This document shows, piece after piece, positions 1 to 7,833 of a stretch of 64,000 bases of DNA. Made by a program: the position numbers and the translations under genes. Under the pieces are notes generated by a model. That model searched no databases, was not told the origin of the DNA, and saw nothing but the letters and a program-made list of their open reading frames with translations. This DNA comes from Streptomyces coacervatus. GTDB lineage: Bacteria > Actinomycetota > Actinomycetes > Streptomycetales > Streptomycetaceae. Every line of letters starts with the position of its first letter. Within the stretch, counting starts at the first letter, position 1. The stretch spans positions 124,001 through 188,000 of the forward strand of contig NZ_JARHTP010000010.1 in the NCBI RefSeq assembly GCF_029223485.1, given 5' to 3'.

Positions 1-19
1 CCGAAGGGGCTCGGCTAGC

Positions 20-79
20 ATGCTTCGCATCATGCGTTTCGGGCTGCTTCTTCTTAGCTGCCGCGGCGAGGGCCTGTAG
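20..79 (+). CDS. leucine-rich leader peptide of leuA
   Basis: A 19-codon reading frame, MLRIMRFGLLLLSCRGEGL, starts 141 bases before leuA. It has four adjacent leucine codons (CTG CTT CTT CTT, positions 44-55); CTT is a rare leucine codon in such a high-GC genome, which is what a leucine-sensing leader needs. A purine-rich stretch GAAGGGG (3-9) serves as ribosome binding site. Leader peptides before leuA are known in Streptomyces and other actinobacteria, so this is very likely the regulatory peptide. Ribosome stalling at these codons would change folding of the RNA before leuA. The assignment rests on sequence alone. Confidence 0.85.
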   Translation: MLRIMRFGLLLLSCRGEGL

Positions 80-149
80 TCCAGGTCGACTCCCTCCCCG
101 CGGAGCTTGGCGTTGCGTCGTCGGCCGTCCTTCCGGACATCCTGAGGAG
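61..149 (+). promoter_or_regulatory. putative leuA attenuator RNA structure
   Basis: The bases just after the leucine codons (61-70) can pair with 94-103 in a 10-base stem with one mismatch built around CCGCGG. A ribosome stalled at the leucine codons (44-55) would cover the left arm and prevent this stem. A second small hairpin, GTCC-TTCC-GGAC (127-138), lies just before the leuA ribosome site TGAGGAG (143-149). The pairing is seen in the sequence; whether control acts on transcription or on translation is not resolved, and no U-tract terminator is visible. Confidence 0.5.
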
Positions 150-160
150 CCCGAGTCATC

Positions 161-1882
161 ATGGCAAACCGCCAGCAGCCCAGCACCATGCCGATCCACA
201 AGTACGGCCAGTACGAGCAGGTCGGCATCCCCGACCGCAGCTGGCCCGAGCAGCGGATCACCACCGCTCCCCGGTGGCTCTCCACCGACCTGCGTGACGG
301 CAACCAGGCCCTGATCGACCCGATGTCGCCCGAGCGCAAGCGCCGGATGTTCGACCAGCTGGTCAAGATGGGCTACAAGGAGATCGAGGTCGGCTTCCCG
401 GCGTCGGGACAGACGGACTTCGACTTCGTGCGGTCGATCATCGAGGAGCCGGGGGCCATCCCCGACGACGTCACCATCTCCGTACTGACCCAGGCCCGCG
501 AGGACCTGATCGAGCGGACCGTGGAGTCGCTGAAGGGTGCCAAGCGGGCCACCGTCCACCTGTACAACGCCACCGCTCCCGTGTTCCGCCGGGTCGTCTT
601 CCGCGGTTCCAAGGACCAGATCAAGCAGATCGCCGTCGACGGCACGCGCCTGGTCATGGAGTACGCCGAGAAGCTGCTGGGCCCGGAGACGGAGTTCGGC
701 TACCAGTACAGCCCCGAGATCTTCACCGACACCGAGCTGGACTTCGCGCTGGAGGTCTGCGAGGCGGTCATGGACGTCTGGCAGCCCGGCCCGGGCCGCG
801 AGATCATCCTCAACCTGCCTGCCACGGTGGAGCGTTCGACCCCCTCGACCCACGCCGACCGCTTCGAGTGGATGGGCCGCAACCTGACCCGCCGCGAGCA
901 CGTCGTCCTGTCGATCCACCCGCACAACGACCGCGGCACCGCCGTCGCCGCCGCCGAGCTGGCGCTGATGGCCGGCGCCGACCGCGTCGAGGGCTGTCTG
1001 TTCGGACAGGGCGAGCGCACCGGCAACGTCGACCTGGTCACCCTGGGCATGAACCTGTTCTCCCAGGGCGTCGACCCGCAGATCGACTTCTCCGACATCG
1101 ACGAGATCCGTCGTACGTGGGAGTACTGCAACCAGATGGAGGTCCACCCGCGCCACCCGTACGTGGGCGACCTGGTCTACACGTCCTTCTCCGGCTCCCA
1201 CCAGGACGCCATCAAGAAGGGCTTCGACGCGATGGAGGCCGACGCGGCGGCCAAGGGCGTCACCGTCGACGACATCGAGTGGGCGGTCCCGTACCTGCCG
1301 ATCGACCCGAAGGACGTCGGCCGCTCCTACGAGGCCGTCATCCGCGTCAACTCGCAGTCCGGCAAGGGCGGTATCGCCTACGTCCTGAAGAACGACCACA
1401 AGCTGGACCTGCCCCGCCGGATGCAGATCGAGTTCTCGAAGCTCATCCAGGCGAAGACGGACGCCGAGGGCGGCGAGGTCACCGGCGGCGACATCTGGGC
1501 GGTCTTCCAGGACGAGTACCTGCCGAACCCCGAGAACCCGTGGGGCCGTATTCAGGTCAAGAACGGCCAGTCGACGACCGACACCGACGGCGTGGACACG
1601 CTGCGGGTCGAGGCGACGGTCGACGGCGCGGACACCGTCCTGACCGGCACGGGCAACGGTCCGATCTCGGCCTTCTTCGACGCCCTGGCCGCCGTCGGCG
1701 TGGACGCCCGGCTGCTGGACTACCAGGAGCACACGATGAGCGAGGGCGCCTCCGCGCAGGCCGCCTCCTACATCGAATGCGCGATCGACGACAAGGTTCT
1801 CTGGGGAATCGGCATCGATGCGAACACGACTCGTGCGTCGCTGAAGGCGGTCGTCTCCGCGGTGAACCGGGCCACCCGCTAG
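161..1882 (+). CDS. leuA: 2-isopropylmalate synthase
   Basis: First committed enzyme of leucine synthesis: condenses acetyl-CoA with 2-oxoisovalerate to 2-isopropylmalate in the cytoplasm. 573 residues, the long actinobacterial form. The N-terminal TIM barrel carries LRDGNQ (44-49), the metal-binding HPHNDRG (about 253-259) and GERTGNVDL (about 283-291). The C-terminal third (about 440-570) has the make-up of the LeuA regulatory domain that binds leucine, so feedback inhibition is expected. The ATG at 161 follows TGAGGAG with 11 bases between. A leader peptide with four leucine codons lies upstream, and a strong hairpin terminator follows, so the gene is probably transcribed alone. Confidence 0.97.
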   Translation: MANRQQPSTMPIHKYGQYEQVGIPDRSWPEQRITTAPRWLSTDLRDGNQALIDPMSPERKRRMFDQLVKMGYKEIEVGFPASGQTDFDFVRSIIEEPGAIPDDVTISVLTQAREDLIERTVESLKGAKRATVHLYNATAPVFRRVVFRGSKDQIKQIAVDGTRLVMEYAEKLLGPETEFGYQYSPEIFTDTELDFALEVCEAVMDVWQPGPGREIILNLPATVERSTPSTHADRFEWMGRNLTRREHVVLSIHPHNDRGTAVAAAELALMAGADRVEGCLFGQGERTGNVDLVTLGMNLFSQGVDPQIDFSDIDEIRRTWEYCNQMEVHPRHPYVGDLVYTSFSGSHQDAIKKGFDAMEADAAAKGVTVDDIEWAVPYLPIDPKDVGRSYEAVIRVNSQSGKGGIAYVLKNDHKLDLPRRMQIEFSKLIQAKTDAEGGEVTGGDIWAVFQDEYLPNPENPWGRIQVKNGQSTTDTDGVDTLRVEATVDGADTVLTGTGNGPISAFFDALAAVGVDARLLDYQEHTMSEGASAQAASYIECAIDDKVLWGIGIDANTTRASLKAVVSAVNRATR

Positions 1883-1924
1883 ACCAGGTCTTCAGGCCTC
1901 TGACCAGGCTCTGACCGGGTATTT

Positions 1925-1962
1925 CGGGGCCCGGACCGTCGTATACGACGGTCCGGGCCCCG
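1925..1962. terminator. perfect 19-bp-arm hairpin after leuA
   Basis: A perfect inverted repeat of two 19-base arms with no spacer, rich in GC (CGGGGCCCGGACC ... GGTCCGGGCCCCG), followed by TCATTTAT. It lies 42 bases after the leuA stop and ends leuA transcription most plausibly. Confidence 0.85.
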
Positions 1963-2090
1963 TCATTTATCGGCCATCTGTTCATGGAGGTCACGGAAAG
2001 GTCTCGTCCAGGGTGCTGACTACGCCTCGCTGATGTGGCTAACATCACGGACACCGCGACGATGTTGCCGCGGTGTTAAGGAGGTGCGAC

Positions 2091-2786
2091 GTGCTGCCAG
2101 TACGGGGACGAAACGGCCGAGCCGCCAGGCCTGCGCGCCTCCTGGGCACCCGCACCGCGTGGACGCCCGTCGGAGACGGCGAGTTCTTCTGCCCGGGCTG
2201 CGGGGGCGACCGCAACTACCAGCGCCTGACCGGCCACCGCCGATTCATCTTCCTCGGTCTGCCCGTGCTGCCGCGCGGCGAGACCGCGCCGGTCGTGGAG
2301 TGCGCCGCCTGCCGCCGGCACTTCGGCACCGACGTCCTCGACCACCCCACCACCACCCGCTTCTCCGCGATGCTCCGCGACGCCGTCCACACGGTGGCGC
2401 TGGCGGTGCTGGCCGCGGGCGGCACCTGTTCCCGTACGGCCCTGGAGGCCGCCACCGGCACGGTCCGCGCGGCCGGCTTCGACGACTGCACCGAGGAACA
2501 GCTCAGCGCCCTCGTCGAGGCGCTGGCCGCGGACACCGGCCGGGTCTACGGCCAGTCCTGCGGCGCCGGACTCGCCATAGAACTCCACGAGGCCCTCGAC
2601 CCGCTGGCCCCGCACCTCGCCCCCGTCGGCCGCGAATCGATCCTGCTCCAGGGCGCCCGCATCGCCCTCGCCGACGGCCCGTACACCCCCGCCGAGCGCG
2701 ATGTCCTGTCCACCGTCGGCGCGGCACTGACCATCTGCTCGGACGACGTGAGCCGGCTGCTGGCGGCGGCGCGTACGCCGTCATAG
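2091..2786 (+). CDS. TerB-like protein with N-terminal zinc ribbon
   Basis: 231 residues. The N-terminal part has two CxxC pairs (CPGCGG and CAACRRH) about 45 residues apart, typical of a zinc ribbon. The remainder is helical and Ala/Leu rich and resembles the TerB (tellurite-resistance B-like) domain family, whose role in Streptomyces is unknown; I do not infer tellurite resistance. The GTG at 2091 is chosen because a near-consensus ribosome site AAGGAGGT (2078-2085) sits 5 bases before it; an in-frame GTG at 2073 would place that site inside the gene. The 3' end converges with, and overlaps, the reading frame of the opposite-strand membrane protein. Confidence 0.75.
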   Translation: MLPVRGRNGRAARPARLLGTRTAWTPVGDGEFFCPGCGGDRNYQRLTGHRRFIFLGLPVLPRGETAPVVECAACRRHFGTDVLDHPTTTRFSAMLRDAVHTVALAVLAAGGTCSRTALEAATGTVRAAGFDDCTEEQLSALVEALAADTGRVYGQSCGAGLAIELHEALDPLAPHLAPVGRESILLQGARIALADGPYTPAERDVLSTVGAALTICSDDVSRLLAAARTPS

Positions 2787-3217
2787 ACCCGGACTTCTGC
2801 TGACACGGACGCATCGGCCCGGGCGCCGCGGTCTTCGTCGAACTGCGCGCCGCTCACGGCGACAAGCAGTACGGCGATGCCGATCAGCACCTGCAGGCAG
2901 GTACTGACGATGGCGCGGAGCCGGTACAGCAGCGCGGCGGTCAGCAGAATGACGCCGCCGGCGATGCCCACGTACAGCCAGTTGGGCGTGAGCGCGATGT
3001 CGGAGTTGTCCGCGCCGGGATCGAACGGCTTCCAGCCGCTGTAGTCGATGCCGATCAGGAAGGCCACGACCGCCCCGACGGCATCGAGGACGAGCAGCCC
3101 GACGGCCAGGGCGATGTCCCCGGCGACGGGCAGCCACCGGCGTCGGGCCCGCGGGGGCGGCACATTGTCACCGCGGAACTGCGGGAGGCCGAAGGGCCCG
3201 GAGGCGGGGTCGGTCAT
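2546..3217 (-). CDS. small membrane protein of unknown function, C-terminus uncertain
   Basis: The convincing part is residues 1 to about 135: a Pro/Arg-rich cytoplasmic start (FGLPQFRGDNVPPPRARRR) and three membrane segments (about 29-56, 80-101 and 104-124). After that the frame runs on to 2546 and lies antisense to the last 240 bases of the TerB-like gene, where composition looks like a shadow frame. The true protein probably ends near 2800 and the tail is spurious, or a single-base shift near 2800 removed the original stop: the neighbouring frame stops at 2781. Known only as a Streptomyces-type hypothetical membrane protein; no function is suggested. Confidence 0.6.
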   Translation of the reverse strand: MTDPASGPFGLPQFRGDNVPPPRARRRWLPVAGDIALAVGLLVLDAVGAVVAFLIGIDYSGWKPFDPGADNSDIALTPNWLYVGIAGGVILLTAALLYRLRAIVSTCLQVLIGIAVLLVAVSGAQFDEDRGARADASVSAEVRVYDGVRAAASSRLTSSEQMVSAAPTVDRTSRSAGVYGPSARAMRAPWSRIDSRPTGARCGASGSRASWSSMASPAPQDWP

Positions 3218-3244
3218 GGGGGCAAGCCTCCTTCGAAGGCATGG

Positions 3245-3276
3245 CCGGGTCCTGAGTACAGGTACTCAGGACCCGG
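3245..3276 (-). terminator. hairpin terminator
   Basis: Two perfect 15-base arms (CCGGGTCCTGAGTAC and its complement) separated by AG. It lies 14 bases beyond the stop of the secreted protein ending at 3290 and ahead of the next minus-strand gene. Confidence 0.8.
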
Positions 3277-3289
3277 CGTCGTGCGTACG

Positions 3290-3811
3290 TCAGCCGTGCA
3301 CCAGCGGCGCACCCTGGAGGTCCTTGGTGGCCGCGCCCCTGCCGTCGCCTTCGATGTCGTAGACGATCGTCGAGTCCGTCGACCACCACAGCTCACCGTC
3401 GTAGACCGTGGGCGGCGCGACGCAGGTGTTCACGGGCTCCACCTGGAACCAGGTGTAGTTGTCGTTGACCAGCTTGGTCAGGTCGCACGTCTTCGAGGTG
3501 ACGACGTGGTCCTCGGCGGTCTTGGTCAGGCGCTCCTCGATCCGTGTCGTGATCTTGAAGCTGGTGAACCGCTTGGAGTTGTCGACGACCTGGTCATCGA
3601 GGATCTGCCAGTTCACGACCGACTTGCCGGTCATGTTGCCGGACAGGGTCGCGGTGTTCTGGACGCTGTAAAGGGTCTGCGGCTTGTTGCCGGGGAAGAC
3701 CACCTCGAACTGCGCGTCGGCGGTGGCGGCCGCGGCCGGCGCCGCGGCCAGGGCGACGAGTGCGAGGGCGGCGGCGCAGCCCGCGACGGTGGTGGACAGA
3801 AGCTTGCTCAT
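3290..3811 (-). CDS. secreted protein of unknown function
   Basis: 173 residues. The ATG at 3811 follows GAGAGGAA with good spacing. Residues 1-28 are a signal peptide (MSKLLSTT, a hydrophobic Ala/Leu core, then APAAA) with cleavage expected near AAA-ATAD. The mature part is beta-rich with two cysteines in the second half (KTCDLTK and VNTCVAPP), which may form a disulfide. The frame continues upstream of the ATG but that extension is Arg/Gly/His-rich shadow sequence. It lies 62 bases after the SGNH hydrolase remnant on the same strand, so the two were probably one operon. No known domain recognised. Confidence 0.75.
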   Translation of the reverse strand: MSKLLSTTVAGCAAALALVALAAAPAAAATADAQFEVVFPGNKPQTLYSVQNTATLSGNMTGKSVVNWQILDDQVVDNSKRFTSFKITTRIEERLTKTAEDHVVTSKTCDLTKLVNDNYTWFQVEPVNTCVAPPTVYDGELWWSTDSTIVYDIEGDGRGAATKDLQGAPLVHG

Positions 3812-3873
3812 CACGGTGTTCCTCTCGGTCGGGTGGGGCCCCGCCCGACGCGGGGCCCCAGCACGGCAGGGGG

Positions 3874-4578
3874 CTACAGGCCCATGCCGGTGAAGGTGCG
3901 CTCCAGGGAGTCGGCGTAGAGGCGGGCGCCGCCGATCTTCGGGTGGAACGACTGGGCGGACAGGCCGTAGTTGCTGAGAATCGGGTAGTCCAGGGCCGGC
4001 TGGTCCGAGTCCACGAGCGTCTTGACGATGCCGTGCACGGACTCGGGGTCGCCGCAGACGGCCTTGCCCGCGAAGTTCTGCTTCGGGTTGGAGAACCAGG
4101 CCTTGATGCCCTTGGCCTTGGCGTCGTCCGCGGCCCCCTGCATCGCGGTCGCCAGCGTGTCGGCCACGCTGCCCAGCCAGTCCGAGGACGACGCGGACAG
4201 ACCGATCTGGCCGACGCCCGGGACCGTGATGCTCAGGCACTCGCCCCTGTTCTCGATCAGCGGCGGGTACCCCATCAGAACGATCTTGGCGTTGGGGGCG
4301 TTCTCGGCGATCTCCGCCAGGACCTTGGTGATGTCGGGCCGGACGATCTCGTTGATGATGCCGACCGCGGCCTTCTCCAGCGGCTGCCCGATGAACTTGC
4401 GGTCACGGCCGCCGACGGACTGGTCGACGTCGCCCTCTTCGAAGGTCTTGTCCTTGCAGTTGCCGCCGTTGACCGCGACCAGGCACTTCTGGATGACGTC
4501 GGCGAAGCGTGCGTCGTTGCCGCCGATGGAGAGGGTGAACCTGCGGAATTGAGCGTTCCCATTGCAAATGGAACGCAC
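3874..4578 (-). pseudogene. SGNH/GDSL hydrolase, N-terminus missing
   Basis: 234 residues can be read. The start FTLSIGGNDARFADVIQKC corresponds to the GGND block (block III) of the SGNH hydrolase family, and the end has the catalytic Asp/His-type segment near QSFHPKIGG. The block I GDS motif with the nucleophile serine, the signal peptide and any upstream domain are absent; the sequence preceding about 4575 has no coding continuation on this strand and is occupied by the promoter region of the next plus-strand gene. So this is a remnant of a secreted lipase or esterase and cannot be catalytic as it stands. Deletion is more likely than a sequencing error because no block I sequence is seen in the other frames. 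Confidence 0.7.
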
Positions 4579-4971
4579 GGCGCAGTCAGCGAAGGAGAGG
4601 GCGATGGTCGCGCGGGCCGAGTGGGCGCGTGGTCACCGGCCGACCTGGTCAGGGCGCGGCTGTGCCGGGCACAAATGTGCAGCGGGCAGCAAGGTGACAC
4701 GCAAGGCGTCGCGAGACATAGCGCAGCATTCCCCCGTGAAAAGCGCGCACTTGGAACCGATGTTCGGTTCGGGTGGTCACTCGGAACGTATCAGCCCGCC
4801 ACGACGCGTGTCACTTACAATTTTCACAACGAACTCACACGTGACACACAACACGTCAGTTACGTCCGGTCGAAGGTCCACCGGTGGGTATGGTTTCACC
4901 GACCACTCAACCGCCACTGTGCAACTGCACATGTTCTGGCGGGACTTCAAGGCATTACTGGGGGAACCACC
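4579..4971. other. intergenic region, truncation scar and promoter of the secreted protein
   Basis: About 390 bases with no convincing gene. The part 4800-4870 is unusually AT-rich for this genome and holds GTGTCAC (4808-4814) and its complement GTGACAC (4841-4847). A palindrome TGTGCA-AC-TGCACA lies at 4918-4931, about 40 bases before the next start, and CCACCGGTGG at 4878-4887. These are plausible promoter or operator elements for the gene at 4972. The left edge marks where the SGNH hydrolase lost its 5' part. Confidence 0.5.
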
Positions 4972-5526
4972 ATGTCTCGTGCGCTCGTACGCAGCCTGGC
5001 CGCCGGCGCGGCGCTGCTCACCTCCGTGTTCGTGACTCCTGCAGCCACCGCTGCCACGCCCACCGCCGATGAACTGCGCCTGCCGGGGACCGCCGTGCAG
5101 TTCACGCCGACCGCGTCCGCGCAGACCAAGGCCCTTGCCGCGCAGCACAAGGCCGTCGTCAGGGCGGCGGCCACCGAGTGCGGCTCCGGCTACAAGCTGA
5201 ACTTCGCCGAGCGCCTTCCCGACTCCCGCCGCTACGGCACCCTGTTCACCTACACCAAGACCAACAGCCAGGGCTTCTCGGGCGCTTGCGCCATCTTCGA
5301 CAACAACATGCCCGGCGGCATGAAGATGAAGCTCAAGCTGTGTACGAACAGGGTCAACCCCACCTGCAAGGTCGACGAGGGCCTCTTCACCCAGTACGCG
5401 GGCCCGGTCAAGATCGAGGGCAGCCACTCCGACGTGTTCTGCTCGAAGGTGACGGCCATCATGTGGGACGGCATCGCAGGCCCGGCCATCATCGACGCCG
5501 TCCGCAGCGCCACCCCCTGCGACTGA
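4972..5526 (+). CDS. secreted protein of unknown function, cysteine-rich
   Basis: 184 residues starting at the ATG at 4972, which follows GGGGGAA. Residues 1-28 form a signal peptide (MSRALVRSLAAGAALL, then TPAATA). The mature part carries six cysteines (TECGSG, SGACAIF, KLCTNRVNPTC, VFCSK, ATPCD), an arrangement suited to three disulfides in a small secreted domain. The fold is not recognised. A long AT-rich upstream region and a strong terminator directly downstream make it a single-gene unit. The same reading frame is open far upstream but that part overlaps other genes and lacks coding character. Confidence 0.75.
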   Translation: MSRALVRSLAAGAALLTSVFVTPAATAATPTADELRLPGTAVQFTPTASAQTKALAAQHKAVVRAAATECGSGYKLNFAERLPDSRRYGTLFTYTKTNSQGFSGACAIFDNNMPGGMKMKLKLCTNRVNPTCKVDEGLFTQYAGPVKIEGSHSDVFCSKVTAIMWDGIAGPAIIDAVRSATPCD

Positions 5527-5550
5527 CCTTCGCCGACGCACGACGATGAC

Positions 5551-5582
5551 GGTTGCTGCCGAGGAGACCCTCGGCAGCAACC
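5551..5582. terminator. hairpin terminator
   Basis: Perfect 14-base arms (GGTTGCTGCCGAGG and complement) around AGAC, 25 bases after the secreted-protein stop. Confidence 0.85.
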
Positions 5583-5750
5583 GGTGCCTGCGCTTCGCGG
5601 CCGCGCCCGGAATACTCCCCGGGGAGTAACCGGCGCACTCCGCCACCCCCGGCAGTACGCCCCAACTCGCCCTCACGCCCGACGAAGCGGCCTTTTCCCG
5701 CCGGGAGTCTGGAACCGACCCAGACATCCCGACCGGAGGGAGGCCCGTTC

Positions 5751-7832
5751 ATGGGGGCCGCAAGGACAGGAACTCGGGCACGGCGTGCCGTGCCCTGGGT
5801 GGTGCTCGGGCTGTGGCTGGCCGCGCTGGTGCTCGTCGGACCGTTCGCCGGGAAGTTCGGCGACATCCAGCAGAACCGGTCCGTCGACTATCTGCCCGAC
5901 AGCGCCGACTCCACCCAAGTGGCCCGTATCCAGGACGAGTTGCCCGGCGGCCAGGCCACCGACCTGGTGCTCGTCTACCACCGTGACGGCGGGCTCACCG
6001 CGGCCGACAGGCAGCAGGCCGGAGCGCAGGTCGCCGAGATCGGGACCGAGTACAAGCTGACGTCCGAGCCCAGGGCGGTCGTGTCCCGCGACGGCACCAC
6101 GCTCATGTACCCGGTCTCCAGCACCATGCCCGGCCAGGACGACAAGGCACGCGACGCGTTCGTCGACGGAGTGCGCGACCTCGCGAACGGCGGCGCGGGG
6201 CTCGGCGTCGAGGTCGGCGGACCCGGCGCCCTGAACACCGACATGAGCAAGGTGTTCGGCTCCATCGACGGCACCCTGCTCTACGCCACCCTCGGCGTCG
6301 TCACCGCGCTCCTCGTCCTCATCTACCGCAGCCCCTTCCTGTGGCTGGTGCCGCTCGCCACCGCCGGGGTCGCCGCGGGCATGGCGATGGCCGCCGCATA
6401 CGGACTGCACGAGGCCTTCGGCGTCACCGTCACCGGCCAGAGCGGCGGTGTGATGACGGTTCTGGTGCTGGGCGCGGGCACCGACTACGCGCTGCTGCTC
6501 ATCTCCCGCTACCGCGAGGAGCTACGACGTCACGAGCGGCCGTACGACGCCATGCGCGCGGCCCTGCGCGGCTGCGGACCGGCGATCCTCGCCTCCTCCG
6601 GCACCGTGGCCGCCGGTCTGCTCTGTCTGCTCGCCGCCGACCTCAACAGCAGCAGCGGCATGGGCCCGGTCGGCATGGTGGGCGTGCTGGCGGCGCTGGT
6701 CGCCATGACGACACTGCTGCCCGCGCTGCTCGTCCTGCTCGGCCGCCGGATCTTCTGGCCGCTGATCCCCGCCTTCGGCAGCGCACCCAAGGCGCGGCGG
6801 TCGCTGTTCTCGGCGATGGGCAGCTCGGCCACGCGCCGTCCCGTCACGGTCCTCGTCGGCGGAGCGGTCCTGCTCGGCGCGCTCGCCCTGGGCGCACTCG
6901 ACCTCCCCGGCACCCTCAAGCAGGAGGACTCCTTCACCATGAAGCCCGAGTCGATCTCCGCCGGTCAGACCCTCGCCCGCGCCTTCCCCGGGCAGAGCAG
7001 CCAGCCCATCACGGTCATCGCACCCGCCGCGAAGGCCGATGCCGTCCTCGCCAGGGCCCGTACGACGAACGGGGTCGCCCGGGCGACGACCGGCCGCAGC
7101 GGCTCCGGCTGGACGGAGATCTCCGTCTACTCCACCGCCGCCCCCGAGACACCGGGGGAGACGAGGACCATCGGGGCCCTGCGCGCCGGACTCGACGACA
7201 CCTACGGGACGTACGTCGGCGGCCCCAGTGCCCAGCAGCTCGACCTGGCCGACAGTCAGGCCCGGGACCGTGAGGTCGTCGTGCCGCTCGTCCTGGCCGC
7301 CGTGTTCGTGATCCTCGTAGGACTGCTGCGGAGCCTGGTCGCGCCGTTGATGCTGCTCGTCGCCGTGGTCGCGGTGTGGGGTGCGGCGCTCGGGATCGGC
7401 GGGCTGGTGTTCGGGCCGGTGCTGGGCTTCCAGGGCACGGACTCCGGGCTGGGGTTGCTGTCCTTCGTCTTCCTGGTGGCCCTCGGGGTCGACTACGGGA
7501 TCTTCCTCATGCACCGCATGCGCGAGGAGTCCGTGGCCGGAGCCGACCCCGAGACCGCGGCGCTCACCGCGCTGCGCACCACCGGCGGGGTCATCGCCTC
7601 CGCGGGTGTCGTGCTCGCCGCGACCTTCGCCGTGCTGACCACGCTGCCGCTGGTGGGGCTGGTCGAGCTCGGGTTCGTGATCGCGGTGGGCGTGCTGCTG
7701 GACACCTTCCTCGTACGGACGTATCTGGTGACGACGGCGAGTGTGCTGCTGAAGCGGCGGGTGTGGTGGCCGGGGCGGTTGTCGAGGGCGCCGGAACCGG
7801 TACGGACCGAGCGGCAGCGGGAGCCCGTGTGA
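5751..7832 (+). CDS. MMPL/RND-type membrane transporter
   Basis: 693 residues; ATG at 5751 preceded by GGAGGGAGG with 7 bases between. Each half has one membrane helix, a large extracellular loop and a bundle of about five helices, the duplicated layout of MMPL proteins. The first half carries the GAGTDYALLLISRYREEL segment and the second half GVDYGIFLMHRMREE, the paired D-Y motifs used in proton coupling. MMPL proteins export lipids, peptides or toxic compounds by proton motive force; the substrate here is unknown. The sensor kinase starts 2 bases after the stop and the response regulator overlaps that, so the three genes form one operon and the two-component pair probably controls this exporter. 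Confidence 0.9.
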   Translation: MGAARTGTRARRAVPWVVLGLWLAALVLVGPFAGKFGDIQQNRSVDYLPDSADSTQVARIQDELPGGQATDLVLVYHRDGGLTAADRQQAGAQVAEIGTEYKLTSEPRAVVSRDGTTLMYPVSSTMPGQDDKARDAFVDGVRDLANGGAGLGVEVGGPGALNTDMSKVFGSIDGTLLYATLGVVTALLVLIYRSPFLWLVPLATAGVAAGMAMAAAYGLHEAFGVTVTGQSGGVMTVLVLGAGTDYALLLISRYREELRRHERPYDAMRAALRGCGPAILASSGTVAAGLLCLLAADLNSSSGMGPVGMVGVLAALVAMTTLLPALLVLLGRRIFWPLIPAFGSAPKARRSLFSAMGSSATRRPVTVLVGGAVLLGALALGALDLPGTLKQEDSFTMKPESISAGQTLARAFPGQSSQPITVIAPAAKADAVLARARTTNGVARATTGRSGSGWTEISVYSTAAPETPGETRTIGALRAGLDDTYGTYVGGPSAQQLDLADSQARDREVVVPLVLAAVFVILVGLLRSLVAPLMLLVAVVAVWGAALGIGGLVFGPVLGFQGTDSGLGLLSFVFLVALGVDYGIFLMHRMREESVAGADPETAALTALRTTGGVIASAGVVLAATFAVLTTLPLVGLVELGFVIAVGVLLDTFLVRTYLVTTASVLLKRRVWWPGRLSRAPEPVRTERQREPV

Positions 7833-7833
7833 A

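Noticed and set aside
2073..2090. GTG 2073 as the start of the TerB-like gene
   Set aside because: The AAGGAGGT ribosome site would then be within the gene; GTG 2091 is placed 5 bases after that site.
3812..4240. N-terminal extension of the secreted protein to 4240
   Set aside because: The extension is antisense-type Arg/Gly/His-rich sequence in another frame of the SGNH remnant; the signal peptide begins at 3811.
4562..5035. A 157-codon frame in the promoter region of the secreted protein
   Set aside because: No ribosome site, no domain, and it runs across AT-rich promoter sequence and into the secreted gene in another frame.
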